Below, in pieces: positions 1-11,800 of a stretch of DNA of 64,000 bases. The position numbers and the translations under genes were made by a program. The notes under the pieces are model-generated. The model was not told where the DNA came from, searched no databases, and saw only the letters and a program-made list of their open reading frames with translations. Source of the stretch: Balanoglossus misakiensis (taxonomy: Eukaryota; Hemichordata); contig CM082577.2 of the NCBI GenBank assembly GCA_040954595.2, positions 8,432,001 through 8,496,000 of the forward strand. The letters are read 5' to 3'. Position 1 is the stretch's first letter. Each line of letters opens with the position of its first letter.

Positions 1-2756
1 TTCCCAAACATACTGCCAGTTAATGTTTTGTTATTCTGACAAAATTTGGGAAGGATAAGACAATGACGTCTCCGAATGTTGAAAATTCCCCACGTTTCGG
101 CGATCATACTCCAGCTCTGCCGACCGCGTTCAATGTTTACAAACAAAACGTAGTCCGGCTTGTTTTTACTCATTTGCATATGGGTTGTGAAAAATACCAC
201 TTTGTCACGCGCACAACTAAAACAACAATCGGCTTTTTTGCGACTGAAATAAAACTTTTGTTATATCCTCCGGAGGTTTATATGAACTCCAAGTGATTGT
301 CTAACAGAACGAGGGTTAAACTTTGAAAGATACGATCGATTGAAGGGGAAATGGGGGATCTTATTCTTCGGGATGCTCATTTGCATATGAGCTCGCAAAA
401 ATACCAGAATTATTATTGCACGGCCCGCTTGGAATACTGTGGTACATATGCAATAATGTATAATATTAATATAATAACACTTTCTCACTACAGTCTACAG
501 GCACAATGACAGGTACCGACCAGTCGTATATTTTGCTCGTACAAGAACGACTTTATAAATCGAACTAATGAGAAAATACTCACCGAGTTATGTAGAAATT
601 TCTAAGTAAGGAATATTTTTCTCGAATAGGAAGAAGCGTGTACGCGTGTTACTCTTAGTAGACGTCTGATGCAACTATTTTTTTTTACTATACGGAGCAC
701 ATGGAGTTTTAGTTCACGTGAGTGTGTTGTGGTAGCGTGCATGCTCTTGCGAATGGAAAACTTTAAGGTCATTGGGCTCTGGGGGGTAGGGGACTTGGAA
801 ACTGTTTTGAAACAAGATTCGGTGTCCTTCTGTCACCCGTTCATCGCTGCATGTACATAAAAAGGATTGAATTATCAATTTAATTGATTTTAGGAAGTAA
901 AATTTCAAGAAGTACCACCGAAAAATAAAATGAAACCCTTCCACGGGAGAGGATATCCCCGTCAGTCATACCTCGATCAATATGGTATCGCCCACATTAG
1001 CATCACTAAACAGACACGAGGAGAGCGTGTGGATACGTATACGCAAAGCGCAAGGAATTTCCCGGTAAACTCTCGCCCACGTACACGATTCGCAACGACA
1101 GAGAATCGTGAGAACATACACAACATGGACAGGCAGTGTATGCTTGCATCATCCGTAACCTTACCCGTATCACGTGTAAAAATATTGACGAACCCATAGG
1201 CCTATATCTACCTGTGTCGGTATATTTAGATGAAATCAACAACGAAATTAGGCCTACACTTTCTACAAAAATAAATACATGTGCGACATTTGTTTATTTT
1301 GAACAGTAGAAATTGTCCGCGATGTATTCTTGAGGACATGCAGTAAAATTTCGAGCAAGTCTTTTTGCCTTACCCGTTTCTGGAATATCACAAATACATG
1401 TAGAACTTTCACTGAGACGTGTTTAAAAAGATGTCTTTTGATGGTCGGTCGCGTTTTGCATCAAGACGCGGTTGTTATAATCATAGACACTAGGAAAAAA
1501 ATTGTTGTGTGTTTCATGTTTCAGCACATCTCTAAATCACCTACACCACCTTTATCCGAGTCGTTTATTCAAATATTGAAAGGGATTTGATCAATACATT
1601 TGAGGGCGCGGTGGACCTGTCTGTCACTGATCTGCTGTGTACCAAAAAAGGATTTCATATGTCGGATGACGACACAGATAATTAATTGAAATGTTCTGTG
1701 CAATTAATCAATCGACTCATACCCAGCTGTCATAAGCGGATACCTACCTGTATACAAACGTATACGCTCAACGACAATTGACACCACCAACGTCATCTAT
1801 GACGTCTTAGCAATGAACGAGCTATTTTTAAATTCTAAGCACACAAACGCCGGACAGACATATAGGGCCTACATGGAGTGAATCTTCACTTAACAACCGA
1901 GCTCTGTCAAAGTTGTTCCAAGAAAGAACAGGATCGTAGGGTACATTATCCATCTGAGTTTGAACAATCAATTGTATTTCCCTAGGACCCTTGCTGATAA
2001 AATCAGTTTTTTATCTACACGTAACTCACGCAATAAGCTTATTGAGACACCTGTTTTCATATACATGTACCGTCACCTACCAACAGAATAATCAATATAA
2101 AAATGTGAATATAGAAACATTCTAAAACACACTTGATGAAAAAAATGTCCACTAGATTGGAAATGATGAATAATTGTGTCCTTGCGAACAATAATTTTCA
2201 TTTGATGTTTAAAATTATCTTGTAGTTCACATATTTAATACTTGTTGAAAATCCCACGCGTTCGTGCCATTACAGGCATTTCCGCCAGTAATAAAGTCAT
2301 GACATGACTGGAACACGACCTGAAAGCGTGATCATCACGATTTGTTTTGTCAGGACAGGTGGTACATGGTCGTCGATCATTTTAGTATAGGCCCCTTACA
2401 CATTTGTATCTATACAATCCGTCGAATTTTGCCAGAAGCATTAGGATCTTAACGATTGAATTAAGAGTCGCACACACTCTCAGCTGAGACTCGAAAAGTT
2501 AAAACAAAAGGGGACCGAACAGAGGCAACAAGTTTTATACATTAAAATCATTAAAATATCACCTTCAGCCGTCATCATCATAACCTGATGTGCTATTTTT
2601 ATTGAATCCGAGAGCGAAACAAATCTTAGATGGCCCGATGTCTTGTAGGCCTACATGGAGCATTTGAAAATATTTTGACAACACAAAGAGGAGTATCACA
2701 CAGCGCAAAACATTACTGTCTGTTCACAAATGAATCGATCCAATTTAGTTTCACAT
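1..2756. other. Intergenic, no gene recognised
   Basis: The open frames here are short, lack splice-bounded conserved segments and do not resemble any protein I recognise. I see no RNA gene. The stretch is AT-rich with scattered short palindromes such as TACATGTA, which are common throughout the window. Confidence 0.5.
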
Positions 2757-2759
2757 TTA

Positions 2760-3560
2760 GGCTGCATTCACAAACACCTCTGGAGGGGGGGGCGGGAGAA
2801 TTCAATTTTTTTTACCGCTAATTTTCACATGCCCCCCTTCCGAACTGCCAATATTTTCAAATCCCCCCCTTCCGAACTGCCAAAATTTTGAAATCCCCCC
2901 CCATTGTCTTTCACAGAGCAAAACACATCACCTATCTATCTTGTAAAAAGAAAAACAGCGCTCCCATGAAAAGAATTTGAAACTGATGTTTCCCCTCATC
3001 AGTGGGTATTAAAACTGAACATTGTTTTTATTTTATAAGTACATATATTTGTATTCTGTGTTGGGAGACTTTGTAAACCGAGAATTGAAGGGGGTGGGTT
3101 TGGGAGGGGGTGTCCCCCTCCCACGTAAGAAAATTTTCTAAAATACAGAGCTCAAAGCTGCATTTTAATGAACCCGGCAAAAGCAAATTAACTCAACTAC
3201 CGGTATGTTGGGGAGGACAAATTTAACCGTCGGCGCTCAAAGTTATCATGGGGTGGGGCAAGTCCCCTGACCTGGGACACTAGATAAACCAGTCAATGAT
3301 TGAAAGGTGTTGATGAATGGAGGGGGTGGGTGTGGGAGGGGGTGTCCCCCTCCCACATGAGAAAATTTTGTAAAATAAAGGGCGCGAAACTGCATTTTTG
3401 TGGACTCAAAATAAATATTTAGTCGTTAAAGTTTTCAAGTCCCCCCCTTTCAGTCCCTAAATTATTTCAAATCCCCCCCCTCACATACCCTCAATTTTTT
3501 CAAATCCCCCCCCTCAATTCTCCTGCCCCCCCCCCTCCAGAGGTGTTTGTGAATGCAGCC
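2760..3560. mobile_element. Non-autonomous TIR transposon, PIF/Harbinger-like
   Basis: The two ends are inverted copies of about 44 bp. The left end begins GGCTGCATTCACAAACACCT and the right end is its reverse complement, both continuing into a G-rich (or C-rich) run and GGAGAATT. TTA flanks both sides (2757-2759 and 3561-3563), which fits a 3-bp target duplication. TWA targets and GG-starting termini are known of PIF/Harbinger elements, so the class is inferred. The 801-bp interior has no transposase frame. It holds repeated blocks of poly-C followed by AAATTTTGAAA-like sequence, and two copies of a GGGTGGG...GGGGGTGTCCCCCTCCCAC hairpin block (about 3090-3123 and 3320-3356). Confidence 0.75.
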
Positions 3561-3563
3561 TTA

Positions 3564-4323
3564 CACCATCCGCTTTCAGTTTCGAAGTCTGTAGATGCTC
3601 TGATGCTTTATTCCATTAAAATCGTTAAAATACTAAGCACTGGAATGGTAAATGGAAATTCGGAAAAAATACGTGCGGTTGTTGTGCACTTCTTGGTGTA
3701 CGCGTATACTTGCCAAAGAATCGAATAAAACAGACGGAGCTGGATCCAAAATTACATCATCTTCAAATGTGTAAATCTTTCGAATTCTGATCGGCGACAG
3801 TCTACAATCTACATATAACTTTTCAGACATGCCTAACACGGAATCGTGTAAGACTATGAATTACTTACCACTATGAACTCCTGCAGGCGCCGTGAGCTGT
3901 GCCACTCAAAAGAATTCACGAGTTGACCAAACAGACTCTATTTGAAGAATGTAGAAACTAACACGAGAACACGTGATCGAACCAATCAACTTCATTTGTG
4001 TGAAATCACCATGACTAGCTGCAACCTAGGTGCAGAGATGATGCAACTTTCCTCGAGAGTTACATCATATAGTAGAACGTTATTTGGTCTTAGAGCCTGT
4101 GGCATTTATTCCCAATACTTTACAAAAATATTAAAAGAAATGTGTGTTATTTATACTTGATGCTATCTATATCTTCTATTGAACAGTTCGGGCTAGGACG
4201 ACTTGTAATAAATGTTTCGGGAAAGCTCGAATCATTGTACCTGTTGTGTTTACATATGCATTACAAGTCATATGATATGGAGAGAGAGAAAGGTCGAGAG
4301 AGAGGGCGAGAGGGAGAGACACC

Positions 4324-4359
<36 letters not shown>

Positions 4360-4733
4360 CAGAGAGGGAAAGAAAATGAATCAGCGTGTGATAGAAGGAC
4401 TGACATACATGTACATGTAGTAGTATAGCGCCATCTATCAACAGATTGAGAATCCCCTCTTGTTTTTACTGTTAGGCCTATAGTTTCAAACAATGAGGGC
4501 GCATTTGAACATGTCGATTCTATGGGACAGACGTCATTGACAAATGTCATTATTCCATTTGTAATCTATAACTATAATTTAAAGTAAATGAATAAATTAC
4601 CTAAATAACTTACTGAAAAATCTTCAGCTGCAAAGACCTTCATAGTTACCGCGCCGGGCGTTTGGCTTGCCACATATGGCGCACATATCCAACTTTTTGT
4701 TACTTTTACCACCTGAAAATATAAAAAATTAAT
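3564..4733. other. Intergenic with GA/GACA simple repeat
   Basis: No gene is recognised. A purine-rich low-complexity tract at about 4278-4372 contains (GA)n followed by (GACA)n. Open frames crossing it on both strands are products of the repeat. Confidence 0.6.
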
Positions 4734-4783
4734 AAAAATATGGAACGCTTCACGAATTTGCGTGTCATCCTTGCGCAGGGGCC

Positions 4784-4825
<42 letters not shown>

Positions 4826-4840
4826 AGCCTGAGCTTGCAC
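4734..4840 (-). ncRNA. U6: U6 spliceosomal snRNA
   Basis: On the minus strand, the 107-nt sequence from CACATATACTAAAATTGGAA to the terminal T-run matches the universally conserved U6 RNA. The ACAGAGA box lies at plus 4794-4800, followed by the AGATTAGCATGGCCCC segment and the 3' end GTTCCATATTTTT. U6 pairs with U4, U2 and the 5' splice site in the spliceosome catalytic core and is made by RNA polymerase III. The 5' stem-loop differs from the usual animal sequence: it reads GTGCAAGCTCAGGCTGCAC. It still folds because the changed A and U on opposite arms pair, but the loop is UCAG rather than the familiar UUCG. The T5 run at plus 4734-4738 can end transcription. Together with the TATA box this suggests a working gene rather than a retro-pseudogene. 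Confidence 0.93.
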
Positions 4841-4864
4841 ATTTCAGTAGTTTTGCCCGTTTTC

Positions 4865-4872
4865 TTATAAAT
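4865..4872 (-). promoter_or_regulatory. TATA box of the U6 gene (Pol III type 3 promoter)
   Basis: ATTTATAA on the minus strand lies 25-32 nt upstream of the U6 start. That is the position known for TATA boxes of Pol III snRNA promoters. A proximal sequence element is expected about 25 nt farther upstream, but I cannot recognise its consensus for this organism. Confidence 0.75.
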
Positions 4873-5944
4873 CGGGTGTTTTGTTGACAAAACCTACCTG
4901 TTGTTGTTTACTATGTTTACGTTGCCCTTTGGATCTTAAAGTTTTCCACGTTCAACTAACGTTTTATTGTCAAGTACCCATGGGTACTTAAAAGGTGAAG
5001 GGTTGTACTATTGTGCCTATTCAAGTAGATAAGCTGGGTTTATTATCGATGTGATTCAGATGTAAATTCTGGGCTATTCAAACCCTTGCTATTTATGCAG
5101 CGTCAATGGGGTGCATTAACATGGAGAGCTAAACCCACGACTACATGTACATTATAACTTTCCTAGCTGTATCTTAATGTCTCTCAATGTGTGTTGTTTA
5201 TTTTTATTTAATGTCTGTGTGTTGGCTGTAGTTCTGTATATACTTGTCCTTTTTTATATGAGCTGGCTCTCGATTATAAATAAATAATGATAATGATTAT
5301 AGGGTTCAAAGTATCCACGAACATTTTCTATATTCCATGGTCGAACTGCGATTTGCTCCCCAATAACGTTTTTTGTTTGTTAGGTTTTTGAAAAACCGTG
5401 CAGCATTGTATTTGTGAAGATTTTCTCCTGCACCCGAAAATACGATTAAATCTCCTGACGTAGACTATCCCTTGCTGCTACCACGGCCATCATGTTCCTT
5501 TACAATTTATCTGCTAGTAAAATGCGATCTTTGAACCGCTGGTTCAAATAAGTGTCTACGCTTAATAATAATTCACCGTCCTAGAGCACAGTAACTTCTG
5601 TTGAGTGATCGCACTGCGCATGATTCAAACAGGTGGTTGCCATGGCGAATCGATTACGCCGTCCCATATTTGTCTTAGGGCACGCGCCTCGAAAAAACAG
5701 TCTTAAATAATGTCTCATCTTTTGCCCAATACATATTTAGATGCCAGTATACGTACGATTCAAAGTACAAAGCAATAATCGAATACACAGCAACATGCAG
5801 ACATGATGTCTTCAAACATGAAATTTTAAGTGAAACATTAATATAGGCGTTGTTTGCGATATTTTTGATGGAAGTTTCAACTTCAGAAAAGTTTTGACCC
5901 GATATCATCATCATGAAAGTCCGTGCAACAACCAAGAAAGGCAT
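4873..5944. other. Intergenic, nothing recognised
   Basis: No conserved frame or RNA gene is seen. A short ATAA/ATGATAAT-rich tract lies near 5275-5300. Confidence 0.5.
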
Positions 5945-6215
5945 TGGTAAAAACCGTTATGAACAATCGAATAATGCTTTCAGGTGACTCGGAAAGGATG
6001 CCCTCTAGCGATAATCTCCACAATTAGTAGCTTACTACCTAGTCTGGTTCAAGGTTGTCTGGTTCCTTGTCTACTACATGTACGAGGCTTAGTCTAGTCC
6101 CCTGCCCGATTCCCACCCTTTAGCGTAAGGCAGTGGTAAAAACCGTAAATGAACAATCGAATAATGCTTTCAGGTGACTCGGATAGGATGCCCTCTAGCG
6201 ATAACTTCCACAATA
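5945..6215. repeat. Local direct duplication (two ~80-bp copies)
   Basis: The segment 5945-6024 (GGTAAAAACCGTTATGAACA through CTCCACAAT) recurs at 6134-6215 with few differences, offset by about 189 bp. The spacer's CCCACCCTTTAGCGTA block recurs again at about 6241-6255, so the duplicated unit is larger than the best-matching part. Confidence 0.8.
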
Positions 6216-6220
6216 GCTTG

Positions 6221-6294
6221 TCTGGTCCCCTGTCCCATCCCCACCCTTTAGCGTAGCGCAGCCAGCGGTGGGAATGGGGCAGGGGACCGGACCA
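6221..6294. repeat. Imperfect long hairpin
   Basis: TGGTCCCCTGTCCCATCCCC at about 6223 is mirrored by its imperfect reverse complement ending near 6292 (GGTGGGAATGGGGCAGGGGA then CC). It overlaps the end of the local duplication, so it may be part of a small mobile element. Confidence 0.6.
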
Positions 6295-7382
6295 TACTAG
6301 GCTTACAGCAAAACAATACGTTGCCTTCATCAATTCTGGTACTGATCTTTCAGTATAGGCCTAATCACATAAATTAATAATTTAACAGATCAACCATAAA
6401 TAGTACGTTATTGTATATGCGTCGAAATTGTCACAGTGGTTGGGATTGGTGATAGCCTGAGCCATAACATTTGTTTAAAACTTCGTGGCCCATTTCATTA
6501 ATTCCAAAGAAGAATATCGATCATAGTTTCCAAGTTTCTGAGTGATCATCTTTCAGAACACTTTCTATTTACATAATAGTGTATATCCCGAATTAGGCTT
6601 GATCTGTACTTAATAACTACAAACTAAACTTTATGTTTCTCACATGGGCCTACCAATTTCAAGTGAAAAAGCGGCGGTTCTGAGAAATGATGGCTACATG
6701 CGCGTGGCAGCAGGTAGTTTGTAAATGTATCGGTTTATATAAAGATAGATATTCCTGTTCTAGTTCCTCGTTATCGAGTGAAATCATGCTGATACAGCGA
6801 CAGTGTGACAGGTTTTACATTTGCAACTGACAGTGAATGAAGACACCCGCCAGAGGCAGGGATCTCTGCCCTATATGAATTATTGAGTTTCCTAAAATAG
6901 CGTGATTCGCGCAGGACATTTTTTTTATCCGCCTACGTGAATTATCGAATGAGTTTTTCAAAGCTGTTATCATGGTTACGCGTGTACTGATTCACTCTCG
7001 TGATCACATTGGCATAAATGTGAAAAAATGATTATTTTTTTAACGATTATTCGTTTAAATGGGTTGTGATGTAAATGTCTTTGACAGCGACATTTTAGAT
7101 GCCTCCGTACACGACACGGGAAAGGTTTCCGAGTCGGTATCTTGAATAGGCCTACTGGTGTGGTATTCGATATTCGATTCACATGTGAAACTGTGTGGAT
7201 AAACTTCACACTGCTCGGAAGAATATGTAAAGTTTTATTCAACATTCACCAAGCATAGGTAAATGTTTATTGGGCCGCACTTGGGCATGTACATCAGACA
7301 GACAGCACACGAGGGGGACAACGTCATTAACTGGGAGAGATGCATCGGATGACTATATACCCAGCGCTCAGTGTTTGTTCAT

Positions 7383-7598
7383 TCTTTTCAACACAAACTT
7401 ATCGTTGTAATCAACATTTTTTGTTGAAAATGAATTCAAGTTTGGACATGAATTAATTTGTCAACAATAATATATAAATGGCCGTTACTCAGGTTATTTT
7501 TGTTGAGAATAAAGTTAGTCGATTCAGATTAGAACAAAAAACGGAGATGATACAAGGGAGAAATATTACTGAAAAAATAGGCAAAAGTTAGTTACTCC
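7383..7598. repeat. Diverged interspersed repeat, copy 1
   Basis: The order of words GTTGAAAAT, GACATGAATTAATTTGTC, ATAATAT, TTTTGTTGAGAA, AGAACAA and GAGAAA..ACTGAA..AATAGGCAA is shared with 47375-47597, at roughly 70 percent identity by eye. The family is not recognised. Confidence 0.55.
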
Positions 7599-7653
7599 AT
7601 AGACAGTAGACTACTGTATATGGTTACTCAAGCTAGTTCTAACCCAGATGGGA

Positions 7654-7655
<2 letters not shown>

Positions 7656-7684
<29 letters not shown>
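7656..7684. repeat. (TG)n microsatellite
   Basis: Uninterrupted TG dinucleotides, about 14 units, in the region upstream of DEGS1. Confidence 0.95.
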
Positions 7685-8882
7685 CACAGTATGTATGACA
7701 CCAATGCAAGCCGAGAGGTACGTGTATTAAGATTGCACTGCAGTACGTCAAACCCAGTCACTATGCCAAAGGCCAAACCGTATAGGTAGCTGCACTACGT
7801 AGTTCTTTGATAACAGAAACTCCATTCAGTTTTTTCACGGACAAATTGTAAAGAATTCCTTGTGTAATTCCGATTACGTAACCAGGTTTTAATTTGATTT
7901 ACCTTACTGTTGACAAGCTAAACAACAGTCGACGCGACTCCTGACAACCTTTCCGCGATCACCGTGACGGCGACTGGGTCACCGATCACGGACGACGCCT
8001 CGACGACGACAAACAAGTTTTGCGGGCTGTATCGTGTATTAACGTTTATTAACGTTATTTTCTGCTCTACACAACAATATTTGCCTTAACAAATCATGAT
8101 ATTTGGATTTCTGGGACCGATGGTTGTGTTTAGCTGGCATTGTACCGACAGTCATTTACACAGAACGCCTTATTATCAGGTCTGGTGCATATAGCTTATA
8201 AAATAGAATATTGATATCAGAAACTGCGACGTTTATTACATGTAAAACAATACTGCGCGTATCCGCAGCATTTTGTCACTTTCAAGATTTTTTCCCGTGT
8301 TTAGGCCTAGTCCTTCTATGTAAACTTCACTCGGCTCAACGCTATAGGACGACAGTGTCCAACGGTACGGGTGGTTTATCGATTGGCCATAAGAAGATGA
8401 GCGGGTTCATTGTTTAATGACTTGACTGAGATTCTTTAAGATTCTTCTCAAAACTTTCGGCCTATCATCTAGTAGCTTCCTTCAGCAGAGAAGCTAGCAC
8501 GCCCGCGTCGACATTTCTTCTTCAAGCGTACCAGTTAAATCATCATAGTTCTCCAGTAAAAAAAAAATAGAGAGAGAGAGAAATATGCACAGTTGTGTGC
8601 TTATTCATCAACAAGCTATCCTCCATGTGCATATGTGTATTAATATCACAGTGTACATGTACTTGTTTGGTTTCCATGACGCGTGACCCATCCATCACTG
8701 GCATATCCATGGTTACACCGAGCTACAAACGTCAACATAGTTAGAGGGTCCGTCACCACCCAGCTAACACGTTATAGTTACTGATTAATTTGTTTCAATA
8801 GAAGTGCGTGTGTAGAGGAACGAGGCGGTGTAGTGTTTTTTTCGTGCGATACCCACCCGACAACCCGGTCAAATTTATCACG

Positions 8883-11800
8883 ATGGGGGCCAAAGTCACC
8901 AGAGAAGATTTTGAATGGATTTACACGGAACAACCCCACGCTTCTCGGCGACGAGAAATGTTAGGTAAGGCGATCGTTTAGGCCTAAAGCGTATCTATCT
9001 CCATGACGCGGTTTGAGGGCTCAGCTCTTTTGAGTTCAACTGGTGCAAGATCTGTATCCGCGTACACCTCTATATAGTCTTCTTCTTCCCTCCCGTCACC
9101 AATGGCATCTTTCATCAGTCCATTAATATATGTTGTTCAAATATCGCGTATGCGCGTTTGGTGTAGCGATGAGTCGGGGTGTAATCCTTTCCCACAGTTA
9201 GAGATAGACCGCAGCCCAGTTCGATTTCCAAGGTCAACTCACAACAGCTGCGCGCGTCATTTTCAAGTTTAACCTTCAATATAGCACTATCAGTTGGCGT
9301 ATGTGATAATTTCAAGCTAAGCGAGAGCCAATTTTATTGCACAGTGGTCAAATATTCGGCCAAGGATTGTGGTCCATGTGCCACTACCATTAATGCCATC
9401 TAGCCGTTAATAAACTTATATTTTATAACGAAATACGTCGTATATCAGTCAATACAGACATCACCCAAATGTCTCTATAAATGATTAAAAACAGCCGTAA
9501 AATATATTCAAAATATATGCGGAGAATTTCTTTTACATATTTCATTTTGTAGAGGCACAACCGCGCAACATGATCACAGCTCGCATGGTTGAACTTTTTA
9601 CGGGCCCAAGCCAAGCCAGGCTTGGGCCCGTATTGGTTTCGTTGGAGTTTTTCTTTCTTTATTCTTATGTCAATCTTTGCTCTCCTAGATCTCTGAAACG
9701 GCTACAGGTACACTTCTCAAACTTGCTACAGTGGTCAAGGTCAATGAGTAGATGTGCAGTGGCTTGTGAATATTTAATTAGTCACGTGACCTGGCGGCCA
9801 TATTGGATTTTCTGAAAATCTTTAAATGGCTTCTTCTCAAAAACCACAGGGCCAATCAAGTTCAAATTTGGTGTATGGTACACATGTCCTCTGCCCTTCA
9901 AAAATTGACAATAAAATCCTGAGCGGTCACGTGACTTTGGCCGCCATATTGGATTTTCGAAAAAGTACAGTAAAATCTTCAAAAATCTTCTTCTCCAGAA
10001 CTGGCAATAACCGAGTCATGGGATTTAGGGTATGACATCACCTAACTGATGTCTATCAAGTTTGCGAAGAGCGTTTTGATTGGTCGAAGATTATGGCGGC
10101 CATATTGGATTTTGTAAAAACCAGTGAAAATTAAGAAATCATTTTTCTAGTCTAAAAATAGATAGCATACAAATTCTTTTTGTGGATATGAGTTGTCATA
10201 TAACTAGAATATGTTGCAAATTTTTTGGCAATTTTCACATGACCTTTGACCTACTTTTTTAAGAACCTGCATATATGCATATATAGCTCATACTACCTGT
10301 TCTAAATGTACCAGAGTTCTGATTTTTGTACACATTGGTATCACCCCTGCCAGGACCTACCCCAAATATTTTGGTAATTTTGGCAATGACCTTTGACCTA
10401 CTTTTGACACATTGTTTTTTCTGCATATCTAATTCCAGGCTAACCTATAGGGCTATCATTTTGGTTTTTGATGTATGTGGATTTGTATGTGATCAAAAAA
10501 TTTCGCTACTTTTCATGACCCCTTTGACCTCTGCTGACCTCATTAAATATGTGCATACCTAATTACAGATGAACCAATAGACCTAGAGGTTTGGTTTCTG
10601 TTGGATATGGACCAGTATTGGGTCAAAAAAATTTGCCCAAATGTTGGGTGACCTCGGGTGACCTTTGACCTACTTTTGCATATCTCGACATCCACAGCAG
10701 ATACAGCCTTGGCGTTTGGAGGTATGGGGCCATAATGAAAAGCCAAAGTTTTGGGTCACCCGTGACACCTGCTTAACTCATTATTTATGTGCATACCTAA
10801 TTCCGGGCTAACCAAAAGGGCTAGAGGTCTGGTTTTTGTTGGACATGGACCACTATGGGTCAAAATTTTCTGCCCAAATTTTGGGTGACCTCAGATGACC
10901 TTTGACCTACTTAACACTATATCAGCACCAAACATAGATATAACCTTGATATTTCATGGGATAAAACACAGCATTATGTTTCTACTCATTAATTATGTGC
11001 ATATCTAATAATCTGATCAGATAATAGAGCTTGGGCCCGGACAATGCTGCTTGCAGCTTTAATTTATTTGTCTTTTGGACGGTTTTACGCAACCGAAGTT
11101 TACGCTTCGTTGATAACCGCGCGCCCTTAGAGGGTCCGAAAGGGGCGTGGCACTTGGAACTTTATTGACAGCTTGTTGCCAGGACAGCGCCCCCAGAGCG
11201 TCCGAAAGGGGCGTGGCTCTTGGAATTTTATTGACAGCTTGTTGCCCGGACAGGATTCAGTGTACAGTTGAACAATTTAACCTACTGCTGTAACCTATGG
11301 AGTTCTGTAATAGAATAATTCTCGGTATCAGAATACAATAATTATTCAAATAAGGACGCGGAGTCCCATAACACCAGGGTTATTGGATGTATTTTGACCT
11401 TTGACCTAACAGCTGTTCGATGTAAACAATGACGATATTACACCCGACTCTGACAAAATTGATATAAAATTATACAGTCGTTACTTAACTAAATAATTGG
11501 TGATACAAGATGCTAAGAAAATTGGGTGTTCCCTGTCTTTTTTTCATAGAAAATCACAACTTTAAATTTTCTCCATAGAGTTAACACAGAGACTGGCAGC
11601 CATTTTGGATTTTAAATTTGAGACAATTTAGAGCATTTTTTTCTCTGTCATTCAGATTTTTGAAGAGTGACCCCTTTTTTTATTCTATTGATTCTATTGG
11701 GTAAATGTATGGAATGTCACATCAGAACAAGCTCTGTAGCTGAGAAACAAAAATTCCTAATAAGATTGTCAAACCAAATCAGATCTGGCTTCACCCTGAA

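Larger units (their letters stand above)
6295..8882. other. Intergenic and DEGS1 5' flank
   Basis: No gene is recognised. It holds a (TG)n microsatellite at 7656-7684, a diverged interspersed repeat at about 7383-7598 that also occurs at about 47375-47597, and a short A-run with (AG)n at about 8559-8581. The last few hundred bases should contain the DEGS1 promoter and 5' UTR, but no TATA box or initiator can be placed with confidence. Confidence 0.5.

Noticed and set aside
4176-4550. 124-codon minus-strand frame
   Set aside because: Crosses the GA/GACA simple repeat and gives low-complexity Leu/Ser/Val sequence. No gene features.
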